From: Sphingomonas sp. A2-49
Lineage (GTDB): Bacteria > Pseudomonadota > Alphaproteobacteria > Sphingomonadales > Sphingomonadaceae
Length of the DNA stretch: 64,000 nt
Assembly: GCF_025548555.1 (NCBI RefSeq)
Contig: NZ_JAJLPA010000020.1
Span: 1-64,000 of the forward strand
Direction of reading: 5' to 3'
The notes beneath the pieces were generated by a model that searched no databases, had not been told where the DNA came from, and was given only the letters and a program-made list of their open reading frames with translations. The first letter of the stretch is position 1. Each line of letters starts with the position of its first letter. The position numbers were made by a program, and so were the translations under genes. This document shows positions 33,164 to 41,742 of the stretch, piece after piece.

Positions 33164-33469
33164 CTATCGCCGCCACCCGAGCAACGCGACCCCCGCAGCA
33201 GCGACGATCACTGCCCCGAGTACGCCGAGCACGCGCTTGCGGCGGGTCTTCGCACGTTCGTGATAGCGCGGTATGTCGATGAACCACCGATCATTGTCAG
33301 CAGCGACGATCACACCCTCGCGCTGCATCCGCTCGAACATCGACCGCTGGGGCCGGCGGGATGGCTCGAACGTCACGGCACTTTCGGGTGACACCGCGTT
33401 GCTCGACATAAAGTGCCCGATCACATCCTGTTGGGCTTTCGCCATGATCGCTGCTGCTGCTGTCGCCAT
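33164..33469 (-). CDS. Small tail-anchored membrane protein
   Basis: 101 residues from the ATG at 33469. A helical N-terminus (IMAKAQQDVIGHFMSSNAV), then RPQRSMFERMQREGVIVAADNDRWFIDIPRYHERAKTRRKR and one C-terminal membrane helix (VLGVLGAVIVAAAGVALLG) with a short basic end. Positive residues before the helix suggest the N-terminus stays in the cytoplasm. No family name recognised. It diverges from the VOC-protein gene. Confidence 0.65.
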   Translation of the reverse strand: MATAAAAIMAKAQQDVIGHFMSSNAVSPESAVTFEPSRRPQRSMFERMQREGVIVAADNDRWFIDIPRYHERAKTRRKRVLGVLGAVIVAAAGVALLGWRR

Positions 33470-33608
33470 CGTCGTCGCTCCCCGTTGCCCTGCCAACAAC
33501 CTGCGCGTGATGCGCTGGATCTACAAGACGCCGAACGATCAGCTAGAAGCGGACGGTCCGCTTACGCCCCACTCGCTGATAGCCTGCGTCGGCCCCACAC
33601 GTCCTGCC

Positions 33609-34070
33609 ATGACCGATGCCGCAAACGTATTTACCGTCGACCACACAGGCTTCGCTGTTTCGTCTCTGGAGGCAGCCGTCCGGTTCTGGACGGGAGCACT
33701 CGGTTTCACGCTGGAGCGTCAATCGGAGATGGGCGGCGACTTCCTGCATCAGGTGACCGGTGTCGTTGACCCGAGTGTAAAGACAGCGATCGTAAAGGCG
33801 CCCGATGGCCACGTGGTGGAATTGTTAGAATATTCGACGGGCTTCCAGAACGGGATGGTACCCGACAGCGCGGGATGGATCGGAGCCGCCCACCTAGCTC
33901 TGACCGTGAACGACATTTACGCTGCCATTGCCCGCGTCGAGGCGGAAGGATGGAAAGCAAAGGGTAGTCCGTTGCCGATCCCGGGTGGCCCACGGAAGGG
34001 GACCCTGGTGGCCTACGTTTCAGGTCCCGATCATGTCATAGTAGAGCTGATGCAGTCGCCAGTTCGTTAA
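33609..34070 (+). CDS. VOC/glyoxalase-fold protein
   Basis: 153 residues from the ATG at 33609. Two beta-alpha-beta-beta-beta modules: VDHTGFAVSSLEAAVRFWTGALGFTLERQ with the first metal-type His, HVVELLEYS with Glu, then AHLALTVNDIYAAIARVEAEGWK and a final HVIVELMQ. This is the layout of glyoxalase I/dioxygenase relatives (lactoylglutathione lyase-like). The metal ligands look complete. The substrate is unknown. Confidence 0.87.
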   Translation: MTDAANVFTVDHTGFAVSSLEAAVRFWTGALGFTLERQSEMGGDFLHQVTGVVDPSVKTAIVKAPDGHVVELLEYSTGFQNGMVPDSAGWIGAAHLALTVNDIYAAIARVEAEGWKAKGSPLPIPGGPRKGTLVAYVSGPDHVIVELMQSPVR

Positions 34071-34144
34071 TGGCCAGAGGCTGCTTTCCTCTAATAGGGA
34101 ACACTCAGCCACCTAGCAGAGCCGTGAATGGATTGCTGTCGCGA

Positions 34145-34206
34145 GATGAACGAACGGCAGAAAGCGGGAAGTGGTATTGCGGCCTCGAATGACCGAATCT
34201 GGGTCC
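34145..34206 (+). repeat. Bipartite intergenic repeat, copy 7
   Basis: Arm 1 GATGAACGAACGGCAGAAAG, arm 2 TCGAATGACCGAATCTGGGT; between two plus-strand genes. Confidence 0.7.
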
Positions 34207-34367
34207 ATTAGGCCATTGCGCATGGAGCCGGAAATATCGAAGCTCTGACACGCACGGTTAAAGCCAGTCTGTCGCGCGCCGTTAGGACCTAACGCCGTAT
34301 GTGGCCGTTGCGGTGTCGCCATGTCGATCGATCGGACCGTCGCGACGTGCCGTTCGTTGGCTTGGCC

Positions 34368-35462
34368 ATGGCGACGATATCGACAGCACCGGCGACGGCC
34401 CGACCGAAGGCAGCATGGCGCCCGCGGCGGTTGCTGGTGACGCGCTCTGCGCTTGAGTTCGCGCATGGCCGCAAAATCGTCGCGCGCGCCGAGGCGCAGG
34501 GCGTCGAGGTTGTGGCGCTCGCCGGCGATCGGCTCGCGCTCGGTCTGCCCGACGATCCGCGGCGCGCCTATGCGGCCGCGAAATCGACGCTCGCGGTGGT
34601 GGTCGCGCCACCGTCGAAACGGCGGCTCCAGCCGATCGCGCCCAGCGCCGATTGGCGGGTCGATCTCGCCGAAGGATGTCCGGCGCATTGCAGCTATTGC
34701 TATCTGGCAGGGTCGCTGAAGGGGCCGCCGATCACCCGCGTCTACGCCAATCTCGACGAGATCCTGGATGGGCTGCCGGCCTATATGGGGCAAGGTAGTA
34801 TCACCTCGCGCAGCCAGGCGCGCGCGCACGAAGGCACGACCTTCGAGGCGTCCTGTTACACCGATCCGCTGGGGCTCGAGGCGATCACCGGATCGCTGTC
34901 GGCGGCGATTGCCTGGTTCGGTCGTTGGGACGCGGCGGCGCAGTTGCGCTTCACGACGAAGTTCGCTGACGTTGGGCCGCTGCTTGGCCTCGACCATCAG
35001 AAACGTACGCGGATGCGCGCCTCAATCAATCCAGCGATGTTCGCCCGGTTCGAGGGCGGTACGGCGCCCGTTGCCGCCCGGCTCGCGGCCTTAGCTGACA
35101 TGGCGCGTGTGGGATATCCGATCGGGCTGACGATCGCGCCGATCATCGCGGCTGAGGGCTGGCGCGAGGCCTATGGTGCTCTGCTTGCCGATGCAGCGGC
35201 GGCGCTGGCCGGCATCGCGGGTGTCGACCTGACGATCGAACTCATCACGCATCGCTTTACGTCCGGATCGAAGGCGGTCTTGGAGAACTGGTATCCCGGC
35301 TCTGCGCTTGACATGGGGGCGGACAACCGGACGACGAAGCGGACCAAATTCGGGACCGAAAAGCAGGTCTATGACACGCCGATGATGCGATCGCTCCGGA
35401 CGTTCTTTGAGGAGAGGATTGCGGCACGGCTGCCGATGGCGCGCATCCTCTATTGGACATGA
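34368..35462 (+). CDS. Radical SAM protein, spore photoproduct lyase-like family
   Basis: 364 residues from the ATG at 34368. The CxxxCxxC iron-sulfur motif is in EGCPAHCSYCYLAGSLKGPP. Other SPL-like segments are FEASCYTDPLGLEAITGSL, LRFTTKFADV, ARLAALADMARVGYPIGLTIAPII and ELITHRFTSGSK. These proteins of non-spore-formers resemble the enzyme that splits the UV-induced thymine dimer; their own substrate is unknown, DNA-lesion repair being one proposal. Its stop overlaps the next start (ATGA), coupling it to a metallophosphoesterase. Confidence 0.88.
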   Translation: MATISTAPATARPKAAWRPRRLLVTRSALEFAHGRKIVARAEAQGVEVVALAGDRLALGLPDDPRRAYAAAKSTLAVVVAPPSKRRLQPIAPSADWRVDLAEGCPAHCSYCYLAGSLKGPPITRVYANLDEILDGLPAYMGQGSITSRSQARAHEGTTFEASCYTDPLGLEAITGSLSAAIAWFGRWDAAAQLRFTTKFADVGPLLGLDHQKRTRMRASINPAMFARFEGGTAPVAARLAALADMARVGYPIGLTIAPIIAAEGWREAYGALLADAAAALAGIAGVDLTIELITHRFTSGSKAVLENWYPGSALDMGADNRTTKRTKFGTEKQVYDTPMMRSLRTFFEERIAARLPMARILYWT

Positions 35463-35965
35463 CCGTCTTCTTCACCGCCGACACGCATTTCGGCGATCAC
35501 CGCACGATCAACATCCACAAGCGACCCTTCCCCAGCTTGGCCGAGATGGATGCCGAACTGATCGGCCGCTGGAACGCCGTCGTGGGCGTAGAGGATGTCG
35601 TCTGGCATCTGGGTGATGTCGCCCGGCGGCCGGCTGATGTCGCGGCGCTGATCGCCAGGCTCAACGGAACCAAGCACCTGCTCCGCGGCAACAACGATCC
35701 CGACGCCACGGGCGCTGCACCGGGCTGGGCGAGCGTCGGCGACTATGCCGAGATCGAGGTCGAAGGCCGTCCGCTTGTCCTGGGGCACTACGCCTTCCGC
35801 AGTTGGAACCGCCAGCATAAGGACGCGCTAAACCTGCATGGCCACAGCCACGGCCGCCTGACACCGATGCCGCGCCAGTTTGACGTCGGCGTCGACGTGC
35901 GTGAGTTTCGGCCGGTGACGCTGGCGCAGCTACTTGCGAAGCGAACCACGGTGTCGGCGGGGTGA
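35459..35965 (+). CDS. Calcineurin-like metallophosphoesterase
   Basis: 168 residues from the ATG overlapping the radical SAM gene stop. Metal-binding motifs are in order: FTADTHFGD (D-x-H), VWHLGDVA (GDV), LLRGNNDPD (GNND), GHYAFRSWNR (GH) and LHGHSHGR (GHxH). This is the short phosphoesterase type that often lies next to nucleic-acid repair genes. Translational coupling suggests it acts on the product or cofactor of the SPL-like enzyme, perhaps a nucleotide; that is inference. Confidence 0.9.
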   Translation: MTVFFTADTHFGDHRTINIHKRPFPSLAEMDAELIGRWNAVVGVEDVVWHLGDVARRPADVAALIARLNGTKHLLRGNNDPDATGAAPGWASVGDYAEIEVEGRPLVLGHYAFRSWNRQHKDALNLHGHSHGRLTPMPRQFDVGVDVREFRPVTLAQLLAKRTTVSAG

Positions 35966-36006
35966 TAAGCCCGCAACCAGCTTTGGTCGATCCGGCCGCG
36001 GGGCGG

Positions 36007-36987
36007 TTACGAGAAGCCGACCACCGCATGCGGTACGTACGGCGCCTCCAGCCGGGCGATCTCATCGTCTGACAGGGCTAGGTGGAGCGCGGCGATGGCG
36101 TCGTCGAGGTGCCCCGGCTTGGACGCGCCGACGATCGGCGCAGACACTTCGGACTTGGCCAGCACCCATGCGAGCGCAACCTGCGCACGGGGCACGCCGC
36201 GCTCGCTCGCGATGGCGGACACCGCCTCGACCACCTTGCGATCTGCCTCCGCCGTGTGCGCATAGAGTGTCCGCCCGAATTCGTCGGTATCGGATCGAGC
36301 GGTGGTCTCGTCCCAGTCGCGGGTCAGCCGTCCGCGCGCCAGCGGGCTCCATGGGATCACGCCGATCCCCTCCGCCGCGCACAACGGCAGCATCTCGCGC
36401 TCCTCTTCCCGGTAGAGCAGATTGACGTAATCCTGCATGGTCGAGAAGCGCGTCCAGCCGTTCGCCTCGCTGACGTGGAGCATCGTCGCGAACTGCCAGG
36501 CAAACATCGACGAGGCGCCGATATAGCGCGCCTTGCCGGCCTTCACGACGTCGTGCAGCGCCTCCAGCGTCTCCTCGATCGGCACCTCATGGTCGAAGCG
36601 GTGGATCTGGTAGAGGTCGACATAATCGGTGCCAAGCCGGGTCAGGCTGGCGTCGATCTCGGTCATGATCGCCTTACGGCTGAGCCCCCCACCGTTCGGG
36701 CCGGAGCGCATCCGACCATGGACCTTTGTGGCGATCACCACCTCGTCGCGGCTGGTGAAGTCCCTCAGCGCGCGGCCTAAGATCTCCTCAGACGTGCCGT
36801 CCGAATAGACGTTCGCGGTGTCGAAGAAATTGATACCGGCCTCTACCGCCTGGCGCAGCAGTGGCCGGCTCGTCTCCTCATCGAGCGTCCAGGCGTGATT
36901 GCCACGATCCGGGATGCCATAGGTCATGCAGCCGAGACACAGTCGCGAGACGTCGAGGCCGGTGCTGCCGAGTTTTATGTAGTCCAT
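36007..36987 (-). CDS. Aldo/keto reductase
   Basis: 326 residues from the ATG at 36987 (MDYIKLGSTGLDVSRLCLG). It has the AKR barrel with Asp in FFDTANVYSDG and its Tyr, Lys in IATKVHG, His in DLYQIHRFDHEVPIEETLEAL, and the cofactor region VIPWSPLARGRLT and PIVGASKPGHLDDAI. AKRs of this group reduce aldehydes and quinones with NADPH. It is followed upstream on the same strand by a monooxygenase-type small protein and a zinc-type alcohol dehydrogenase, forming a redox gene group probably governed by the HxlR-type regulator at 38481. Confidence 0.92.
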   Translation of the reverse strand: MDYIKLGSTGLDVSRLCLGCMTYGIPDRGNHAWTLDEETSRPLLRQAVEAGINFFDTANVYSDGTSEEILGRALRDFTSRDEVVIATKVHGRMRSGPNGGGLSRKAIMTEIDASLTRLGTDYVDLYQIHRFDHEVPIEETLEALHDVVKAGKARYIGASSMFAWQFATMLHVSEANGWTRFSTMQDYVNLLYREEEREMLPLCAAEGIGVIPWSPLARGRLTRDWDETTARSDTDEFGRTLYAHTAEADRKVVEAVSAIASERGVPRAQVALAWVLAKSEVSAPIVGASKPGHLDDAIAALHLALSDDEIARLEAPYVPHAVVGFS

Positions 36988-37056
36988 GAATGGTCTCGCT
37001 TGTGCGGTTTGCTGCTGCAACGAACGGAGGCTCCTGCGTCGCAAGCGATGGGAAGA

Positions 37057-37356
37057 TCAGCCGATCCGCCAGAGTCGCTCGATCGCCGGCGGCTCAGCAA
37101 GCAACGCGTCGAAGCGGGCGGCAAGCCGGGTGAGGGCAGGAGCGCGGCCATGGGCGTCGAGGGCGGCCTGATCGGCCCAGCTCTCCACCATCACGATCAC
37201 GCCGGGCGCGTCGCGGCTCTCGTGCGCATCGTAGAGCAGGCAGCCCGGTTCCGCACGTACCTCGGTCAGGATCTCCTGAAATGCGGTGGCCAGTTCCTCG
37301 GCCTTGCCGGGACGGGGGATCAAGCGGGCGATGACGTGGACGATAGGATCAGTCAT
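37057..37356 (-). CDS. Antibiotic biosynthesis monooxygenase (ABM) domain protein
   Basis: 99 residues from the ATG at 37356. A dimeric ferredoxin-like ABM fold: VHVIARLIPRPGKAEELATAFQEILTEVRAEPGCLLYDAHES, VIVMVESWADQAALDAH, and a helical end. Members include quinol monooxygenases such as YgiN. Its start overlaps the end of the dehydrogenase gene by 8 bp, so both are co-translated. A role in quinone or aldehyde stress is likely from the company it keeps. Confidence 0.87.
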   Translation of the reverse strand: MTDPIVHVIARLIPRPGKAEELATAFQEILTEVRAEPGCLLYDAHESRDAPGVIVMVESWADQAALDAHGRAPALTRLAARFDALLAEPPAIERLWRIG

Positions 37357-38377
37357 GCCGCGTCTCCCAACCTTGCAGAACGATCTTGCCGCGCGTTGTG
37401 GTACTCTCGATGCGGCGGTGCGCCTCGATAAGGTTGGCGGCATTGATCGGCGAGAGCGTGTCGGTCGCCGTGGTGCGGATGCGCCCTTCGTCCACCAGCT
37501 CGGCCACCGCGTCCAACAGTCGACCCTGCTCGCCGACGTCCGGTGTATCGAAGAGCGACCGGGTGAACATCAGCTCCCAATGAACCGACACCGCCTTGCG
37601 CTTGAAGGCGACGATGTCGAGGCTGGCGGGATCGTCTATCAGCGCGAAGCGCCCCTGCGGCGCGATCAGCTCGGCGATATCTGCCAGATGGCGATCGGTA
37701 TGGGTGGTCGAGAAGACGAAGGCAGGCGCGCCCAACCCCAAGGCGGCGATCTGCGGTGCCATCGGCTGGGAATGATCGATGACATGATGCGCGCCTAGGT
37801 CTCGCACCCAGCCTTCCGTCTCGGCGCGCGAGGCGGTGGCGATCACGGTCAGGTCGGTGCGGGCCCGCGCGATCTGGATCGCGGCCGAGCCGACGCCGCC
37901 CGCGCCGCCGATGATCAGGATGGCACGGGCGCCGCCAGCCGGCTGGTCGTCGACCTTCAACCGGTCGAACAGGGTTTCCCAGGCCGTGATCGCCGTCAGC
38001 GGCAGCGCTGCCGCCTCGGCGAAGCCGATGCTGCGTGGCCGATGGCCGACGATCCGCTCGTCGACCAGCTGATATTCCGCATTGCTGCCGTCGCGCATCA
38101 GGTCGCCCGCATAGAAGACCTCGTCACCCACCCTGAAGCGGGTGGCCTCCGGGCCGACCGCCTCGACCACGCCAGCCGCATCCCAGCCGAGAATGCGCTC
38201 GTCACGCCCGTCGAATGGCGCGGCGCCGGCGCGAACCTTCGCGTCGACCGGGTTCACCGAGATAGCCAGGACTGCGACCAGGATATCGCGCCCGGTCGGA
38301 ACGGGCCGTGGCAGTTCTACGTCGATCAGGGCATCGGCCCGGTCGATCGGACCGGGCTGGCGATAGGCTATGGCGCG
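37349..38377 (-). CDS. Quinone oxidoreductase-like zinc-type alcohol dehydrogenase (MDR)
   Basis: 342 residues from the ATG at 38377. GroES-like N-terminus (VLAISVNPVDAKVRAG, ILGWDAAGVVEAVGPEATRFRVGDEVF) and Rossmann domain with IIGGAGGVGSAAIQIA. No catalytic zinc ligands are evident, as in the YhdH/QOR-type reductases (ZADH1-like group). It should reduce alpha,beta-unsaturated carbonyls or quinones with NADPH. First gene of the leftward redox group; an hxlR-type gene is divergent 100 bp away. Confidence 0.9.
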   Translation of the reverse strand, partial: RAIAYRQPGPIDRADALIDVELPRPVPTGRDILVAVLAISVNPVDAKVRAGAAPFDGRDERILGWDAAGVVEAVGPEATRFRVGDEVFYAGDLMRDGSNAEYQLVDERIVGHRPRSIGFAEAAALPLTAITAWETLFDRLKVDDQPAGGARAILIIGGAGGVGSAAIQIARARTDLTVIATASRAETEGWVRDLGAHHVIDHSQPMAPQIAALGLGAPAFVFSTTHTDRHLADIAELIAPQGRFALIDDPASLDIVAFKRKAVSVHWELMFTRSLFDTPDVGEQGRLLDAVAELVDEGRIRTTATDTLSPINAANLIEAHRRIESTTTRGKIVLQGWETRHD

Positions 38378-38480
38378 CATGGGGCTTGCTCCTTGTACTG
38401 ACGGACGCAAGATAGGGACGGTGGCAGCTTATGTCGTAGGCACAAAATCCGCTCATAGTGTCTAAAAGGATACTGCTCAG

Positions 38481-38827
38481 ATGGCGAAAGCCCGTCATTC
38501 ACGCCTCGATTGTACCCCGGGCTGCGCCGTCGAAGCGGCGGTGAGCCTGATCGACGGCAAGTGGAAAGCGGTGATCCTCTACCATCTGCAGGACGGGCCG
38601 ACGCGCTTCAATGAACTGCGCCGCCGCGCTGGGGAGGTGACGCCGTGCATGTTGACCAACCAGCGTGCGAGCTTGAGGCGGACGGCTTGATCGAGCGCGA
38701 GGTCTTCGCCCAGGTGCCGCCGCGGGTCTATTATAGTTTGTCCGACCGAGGTCGATCGCTGTCGCCGATAATCGCGGCGCTCAAGGCCTGGGGTGATGCG
38801 GATATGGATCTCTTCGGACGCCGATGA
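38481..38827 (+). pseudogene. HxlR-family regulator gene, frameshifted
   Basis: The first frame (from the ATG 38481) reads CTPGCAVEAAVSLIDGKWKAVILYHLQDGPTRFNELRRRAGEVTPCMLTNQ, then goes out of phase and stops at 38690. The second frame continues the family as ELEADGLIEREVFAQVPPRVYYSLSDRGRSLSPIIAALKAWG to 38827. One lost base near 38668-38674 explains both. HxlR regulators sense aldehydes, quinones or oxidants through cysteines (C12 and C16 here) and often control divergent reductase genes, exactly the layout seen. It is either a true loss or a sequence error. Confidence 0.85.
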
Positions 38828-38877
38828 CCGCCTTTTGAGCGATTGATGAAGCTTGTTGAAGCAGCCGATTTCAGCAC

Positions 38878-38940
38878 CTGAATGAGCGTCCGGTTCCGGG
38901 ACGCGTTCCGAGCGGTCTGAATGGCCGTATGTGGGTCCAA
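38878..38940 (+). repeat. Bipartite intergenic repeat, copy 8
   Basis: Arm 1 CTGAATGAGCGTCCGGTTCC, arm 2 CTGAATGGCCGTATGTGGGT; just after the hxlR remnant. Confidence 0.7.
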
Positions 38941-39159
38941 TCAGCTACTCGCTGTCAATCGTCAAACCGCGTTTACGTTTCAGGCCGGCACTCTCGGCCT
39001 TCAGCGGCCGCGAGACGGGGCACACCTCCTGCACATACTCGTGGCGCACATGGCTGACAAACGGCACCGCTCAGCGGTGGCCGCGAAACGACCGACTTAT
39101 CTATCGGCAATGACAGATCGTTCGAGAAGGAAGGCGATTGTGGGGGGCGTCGCGTTCAC

Positions 39160-39224
39160 ATGAACGGCGTCGGCTTTCGGGCACAGTCGCTAACCCCGCC
39201 TGAACGTCCGAATTTGGGTCATTG
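39160..39224 (+). repeat. Bipartite intergenic repeat, copy 9
   Basis: Arm 1 ATGAACGGCGTCGGCTTTCG, arm 2 CTGAACGTCCGAATTTGGGT; upstream of the small gene at 39316. Confidence 0.7.
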
Positions 39225-39315
39225 CGGCGAAGGGGAGGGCAGTAGTTCTTGCCCACTTGCGGACATCGATTGGGTCAGGCACGGATTGCATCCGGTCGTT
39301 CGTAGGAGTGATCTC

Positions 39316-39558
39316 GTGGATTCGAAAAAGCGTGTGGATTGGTTCGAGCCCCATCGCTTTGGTATGGGAGGCCGACCGGTCACGTGGCAGGCGATTGTTG
39401 CGATCGTCCTACTTGTCACTTCGCTTAGGCTGGCCTGGGCTGCATCGTCCGGCATAAGGTTCGCTGCAATCGCCAGCCTGATAGTCGCGACCTACCTAGC
39501 GGTAATGGCCGCAAAAACTCGAGGAGGTTTGCGCTGGAGGTGGAACGAAGTCGACTGA
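39316..39558 (+). CDS. Small membrane protein
   Basis: 80 residues from a GTG at 39316 with TAGGAGTG upstream. A soluble start (VDSKKRVDWFEPHRFGMGGRP) is followed by two hydrophobic helices (WQAIVAIVLLVTSLRLAWAA and FAAIASLIVATYLAVMAA) and a basic end (KTRGGLRWRWNEVD). No family recognised. It faces a second small membrane-protein gene that ends at 39599. Confidence 0.6.
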   Translation: MDSKKRVDWFEPHRFGMGGRPVTWQAIVAIVLLVTSLRLAWAASSGIRFAAIASLIVATYLAVMAAKTRGGLRWRWNEVD

Positions 39559-39598
39559 GCTTAGACACCGTCGGATTCGTAGTGTCTGCTTCCGCCCA

Positions 39599-39826
39599 TT
39601 AGCCGACGAGCGCGTCGATACCAAGAATTATCAGCAGTCCAAACGACGCAGCAAATGCGATTGCATAGCAAGTCGCAAAGAACCAGAACGATGAGGGATC
39701 GGCAACTCGCGAATGACTTTTACGCTTTGTATAGATTACGCCCCGTCTCAATCCTGTGAAAAGAGGCCACCCGGTAAGCAGGGCGACGGCGATGACCGCC
39801 GTTAAACCGATGTAGGCTCCGACCAT
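39599..39826 (-). CDS. Small membrane protein
   Basis: 75 residues from the ATG at 39826. Two hydrophobic helices (YIGLTAVIAVALLTGWPLF and FFATCYAIAFAASFGLLIIL) are joined by a basic loop (RRGVIYTKRKSHSR). No family recognised and no partner gene is obvious. GC is lower than average here. It converges with the small gene at 39316. Confidence 0.55.
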   Translation of the reverse strand: MVGAYIGLTAVIAVALLTGWPLFTGLRRGVIYTKRKSHSRVADPSSFWFFATCYAIAFAASFGLLIILGIDALVG

Positions 39827-39920
39827 GCCTGTCAGAATATTCGAGAAAAGGCATATCCGCTATCCCCAATGCCAGACGTTCGGTCATTCGGTTTGGGGCT
39901 GGTAGAGGCGCCTTTTGCAA

Positions 39921-39983
39921 GATGAATGAATGGCAGAAATCGGGAAGCGAGCAGGGCGGCCTGAACGTCCACTTGTAGGTCTG
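39921..39983 (+). repeat. Bipartite intergenic repeat, copy 10
   Basis: Arm 1 GATGAATGAATGGCAGAAAT, arm 2 CTGAACGTCCACTTGTAGGT. Confidence 0.7.
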
Positions 39984-40017
39984 ATCAGAACAGGCGCAGC
40001 AACTGCGCCAAAGCCAG

Positions 40018-40278
40018 TCACCGCAGCTGGCTGTCCTTGCTACCCCGCCGATTGAACGTTGTAGCTAGGGGCCGATCGCGGCCGCTTTGGCACGTCACGC
40101 AGGTACGCACACCAGGAACGGCCAGGCGTCTACCCTCTGGGATGTCGTCGCCGCAGATTGCGCAGAATGGTTCGCTATCTCCGCTTGGCATGCTGGCCCG
40201 GGCCGCCAACACTGCGTCAGCCACTGAATCATCGATCTGATCCTGAACCGCGCCATCGCGCGTCCAACCGCCCGCCAT
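40018..40278 (-). CDS. DksA/TraR-type C4 zinc-finger protein
   Basis: 86 residues from the ATG at 40278. The zinc finger is CAICGDDIPEGRRLAVPGVRTCVTC, with Cys-x2-Cys twice, exactly the TraR/DksA signature. The N-terminal part is short and lacks the long coiled coil of DksA, as in TraR and phage-type relatives. Such proteins bind the RNA polymerase secondary channel and alter promoter choice. It is a single gene between intergenic repeats. Confidence 0.88.
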   Translation of the reverse strand: MAGGWTRDGAVQDQIDDSVADAVLAARASMPSGDSEPFCAICGDDIPEGRRLAVPGVRTCVTCQSGRDRPLATTFNRRGSKDSQLR

Positions 40279-40334
40279 TAGCTTCTCCTTACATTTCCAT
40301 ATGGGTAAGCCGGGCGGCATGTCATCACTCCAGC

Positions 40335-40396
40335 GTGAATGGATGTCTCCTTTTAGGCAGCCGCTAATCTCGTGCGAGCGACCATTTAAGGGTCCT
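40335..40396 (+). repeat. Bipartite intergenic repeat, copy 11 (diverged)
   Basis: Arm 1 GTGAATGGATGTCTCCTTTT, arm 2 CGAGCGACCATTTAAGGGTC. One of the weaker copies. Confidence 0.45.
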
Positions 40397-40416
40397 CGCT
40401 GCCGCTTTATGCCCCT

Positions 40417-41742
40417 TCAAAAAACTGCGGTCGCGTTGACCGACACATATTTGGTCCAGCGGCCTGGTGGTGCGTTCGGGGCCATGAGCAGAAACTTGCC
40501 CTTCGCGAAGAGGACGGCGTCCAGCTCGAGGCGCAACGCCTTCGACAGATGATGCCGTATGCGCCCGTCGAACTGCGTCCCCGCGAACGAACCCGATCGG
40601 CCGGTCGTGTCGCGCACGCCCGTAAACGAGAACGTATCCTGGCGAGCCGCCAGCCAGAACGGACGGAGCGAGGCCATCAAATCGGTCCGCTTGTCGGGCG
40701 TCGCCTCGATCCGCACGCCCGGACTGACGAGATTGCTGCGGATGATGGCGTTGTAGAGCCCGGCGGGGGCGAGGTCGGCGCGGCGCATCCCGAACAGCGT
40801 GTCGAACCGTCCGTAGTCGCCGCCTGGCCGATCGCCGCTCGCATGGTCGTATTCGACCGCGACGCGGGGCTTCCAGCCGCTCTGGAACGTATAGCCGATG
40901 TCACCATGCACGAACCACGCAGCGACGCCCTGGCGCGGCGCATTTGCGGCCAGACTTGTGGAGATGCGTCCGCGCTGAATGATCCCCTCCACTTCATAGT
41001 CAACGCCGCCTGCAATGGGCTCGGCAATGACGCGTACGGTGCCCGTTTTCAGCGACCGGTCGCGTGTCGGTCTGCCCGGCCGGTCGCGTTCGCCAAGATG
41101 GAAGAACGAGGTTTCGACGGTTGCCCGGCCGATCGTTTTCGAGCGGCTCAGCAATCCGCCCCAAAGGACGAGGTCGAAACCCTCGCGATCCGGTGCGACG
41201 CTGTTCCGTCGCAGCGAGGGCACGTCGTCGGGGCGGCGCTGTTGCGGCAGCACGTAGACGGCGGTCGATCTCCACCCACCGCGCCAGGCGAGATCGGCGC
41301 GGACGCCGGTGTAGCCGTTGGTGGTGTTTCGATAGTCGTCGGCCGCGACCAGCCGGCGTGAGCCGAGATTGAGCAGGAACCGCCCAGCCTGGATCGTCGC
41401 ATTCGTGTCGCGCCCGAACGGGGCGGTCGGCTTCAATTCGACATAGGCTTGGACGAGCTCGAACGTATTTACCTCGCCGGTCGACAGCGGCGTCCCTGCA
41501 TTGTCGCCGTAAACGCGGCTGTCCCACAGCTCGCCCACCACCTTGATCGGGCCGTCCTCATATTGAGCGGCCAACGTGGTACGCAGGTTCAACAGCGTGT
41601 CGCTTTCGTTGAAGCCGGCCCGTGCCTGACCATCAATGGTTTCGACGCGGAGGCGGGTCGTGCCGCTCACGCTGACCTGCGCCATGGCCGGCACGCACGG
41701 AAATGCTGCCGCCGACGCGGCAAGGATCGCGATGGTCCGCAT
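40417..41742 (-). CDS. Alginate-export-like outer-membrane porin
   Basis: 441 residues from the ATG at 41742, which overlaps the chrA stop (TGATG). Signal peptide MRTIAILAASAAAFPCVPAMAQ, then alternating amphipathic strands (VSVSGTTRLRVETIDGQ, VVGELWDSRVYGD, QAGRFLLNLGSRRLVAADDYRNT) and a C-terminal aromatic residue (VNATAVF). This matches the alginate_export (AlgE/OprD-like) barrels of Proteobacteria. Translational coupling to a chromate transporter gene is unusual; it may let an anion pass the outer membrane. Confidence 0.82.
   Translation of the reverse strand: MRTIAILAASAAAFPCVPAMAQVSVSGTTRLRVETIDGQARAGFNESDTLLNLRTTLAAQYEDGPIKVVGELWDSRVYGDNAGTPLSTGEVNTFELVQAYVELKPTAPFGRDTNATIQAGRFLLNLGSRRLVAADDYRNTTNGYTGVRADLAWRGGWRSTAVYVLPQQRRPDDVPSLRRNSVAPDREGFDLVLWGGLLSRSKTIGRATVETSFFHLGERDRPGRPTRDRSLKTGTVRVIAEPIAGGVDYEVEGIIQRGRISTSLAANAPRQGVAAWFVHGDIGYTFQSGWKPRVAVEYDHASGDRPGGDYGRFDTLFGMRRADLAPAGLYNAIIRSNLVSPGVRIEATPDKRTDLMASLRPFWLAARQDTFSFTGVRDTTGRSGSFAGTQFDGRIRHHLSKALRLELDAVLFAKGKFLLMAPNAPPGRWTKYVSVNATAVF

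Larger units (their letters stand above)
38828..39315. other. Gap with two intergenic repeats
   Basis: No supported gene in about 490 bp. Repeat copies lie at 38878-38940 and 39160-39224; a weaker, degraded resemblance lies near 39050-39110. Confidence 0.5.
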
